From an uncultured Collinsella sp. (GTDB taxonomy: Bacteria > Actinomycetota > Coriobacteriia > Coriobacteriales > Coriobacteriaceae), in contig CAAEHI010000050.1 of NCBI GenBank assembly GCA_900755685.1, forward strand, positions 1 to 50,929: a DNA stretch of 50,929 nt, in the 5' to 3' direction. Of the stretch, positions 50,862 through 50,929 are shown in pieces (position 1 is the stretch's first letter; each line of letters opens with the position of its first letter). Position numbers and translations under genes: made by a program. Below the pieces are notes generated by a model. It did no database searches. It was given only the letters and a program-made list of their open reading frames with translations, and was not told where the DNA came from.

Positions 50862-50929
50862 GCTCTTAGGGTATAACCCACGGGCCCCGGGCTCGCGTCT
50901 AAAGGCGCGGGCCCGGACTTCGTCCAGGC

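Overview
The window reads as the chromosome of a high-GC anaerobic gut actinobacterium of the class Coriobacteriia, most likely Collinsella or a close relative. This rests on gene content and style: strong GC bias at third codon positions, a class III glutamine synthetase, a UPF0210/DUF711 protein, a four-cluster ferredoxin-like protein, a fused MurT-GatD protein, and many iron and zinc alcohol dehydrogenases. The assignment is inference; no rRNA gene is present.

Layout. 1-1930: the 3' part of a sensor histidine kinase, then a decayed second kinase and a small membrane protein on the other strand. 2000-10750: an accessory island with a WYL regulator and its palindromic operator, a Sel1-repeat protein, an orphan excisionase-like protein, a DUF3800 gene preceded by a structured leader, a minus-strand cassette (AAA/DUF4143 ATPase, DUF4365 nuclease-like protein, small HEPN-like protein), and the tail of a GyrI-like gene. 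10776-16142: housekeeping genes guaA, an asparaginase and ychF, plus an XRE regulator divergent from an unknown gene over a perfect 24-bp palindrome. 16270-21655: an alpha-glucoside utilisation locus (GH4 6-phospho-glucosidase, a PTS EIIBC broken by a frameshift, a zinc dehydrogenase and a GntR/UTRA regulator with visible operators). 21711-26141: a ferredoxin-like protein, a glycerol dehydrogenase, a deleted copy of it, and an iron alcohol dehydrogenase. 26642-30981: two paralogous helical-repeat proteins followed by a single-chain MurT-GatD. 31082-31158: tRNA-Glu with a duplicated 3' end. 31793-40008: glnA type III, a methionine cluster (metF, a separate MetH activation-domain protein, metH) and a UPF0210 protein. 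40325-44740: a methyltransferase, a YhbY protein and a 999-residue STAND/SARP-like regulator. 45189-49060: amino-sugar and envelope genes (nagB, PTS EIIA, glmM) and the rplM-rpsI operon. 49255-50133: a patatin-like lipase. 50221-50551: a tandem array of hairpins.

How genes work together. The EIIBC, GH4 and GntR genes form an uptake and hydrolysis unit for phosphorylated alpha-glucosides; the EIIBC has no EIIA domain, and the separate EIIA at 46189-46686 could supply it. The metF, activation-protein and metH genes overlap or nearly touch and make the methyl-transfer branch of methionine synthesis. MurT-GatD would amidate lipid II. The DUF4365/HEPN-like pair is the best candidate for an undescribed system, probably defence-related, but its function is inference. 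Several intergenic palindromic elements (13695-13935, 31454-31668, 40026-40159, 50221-50551) look like non-coding repeat families and are the most unusual features not explained by genes.
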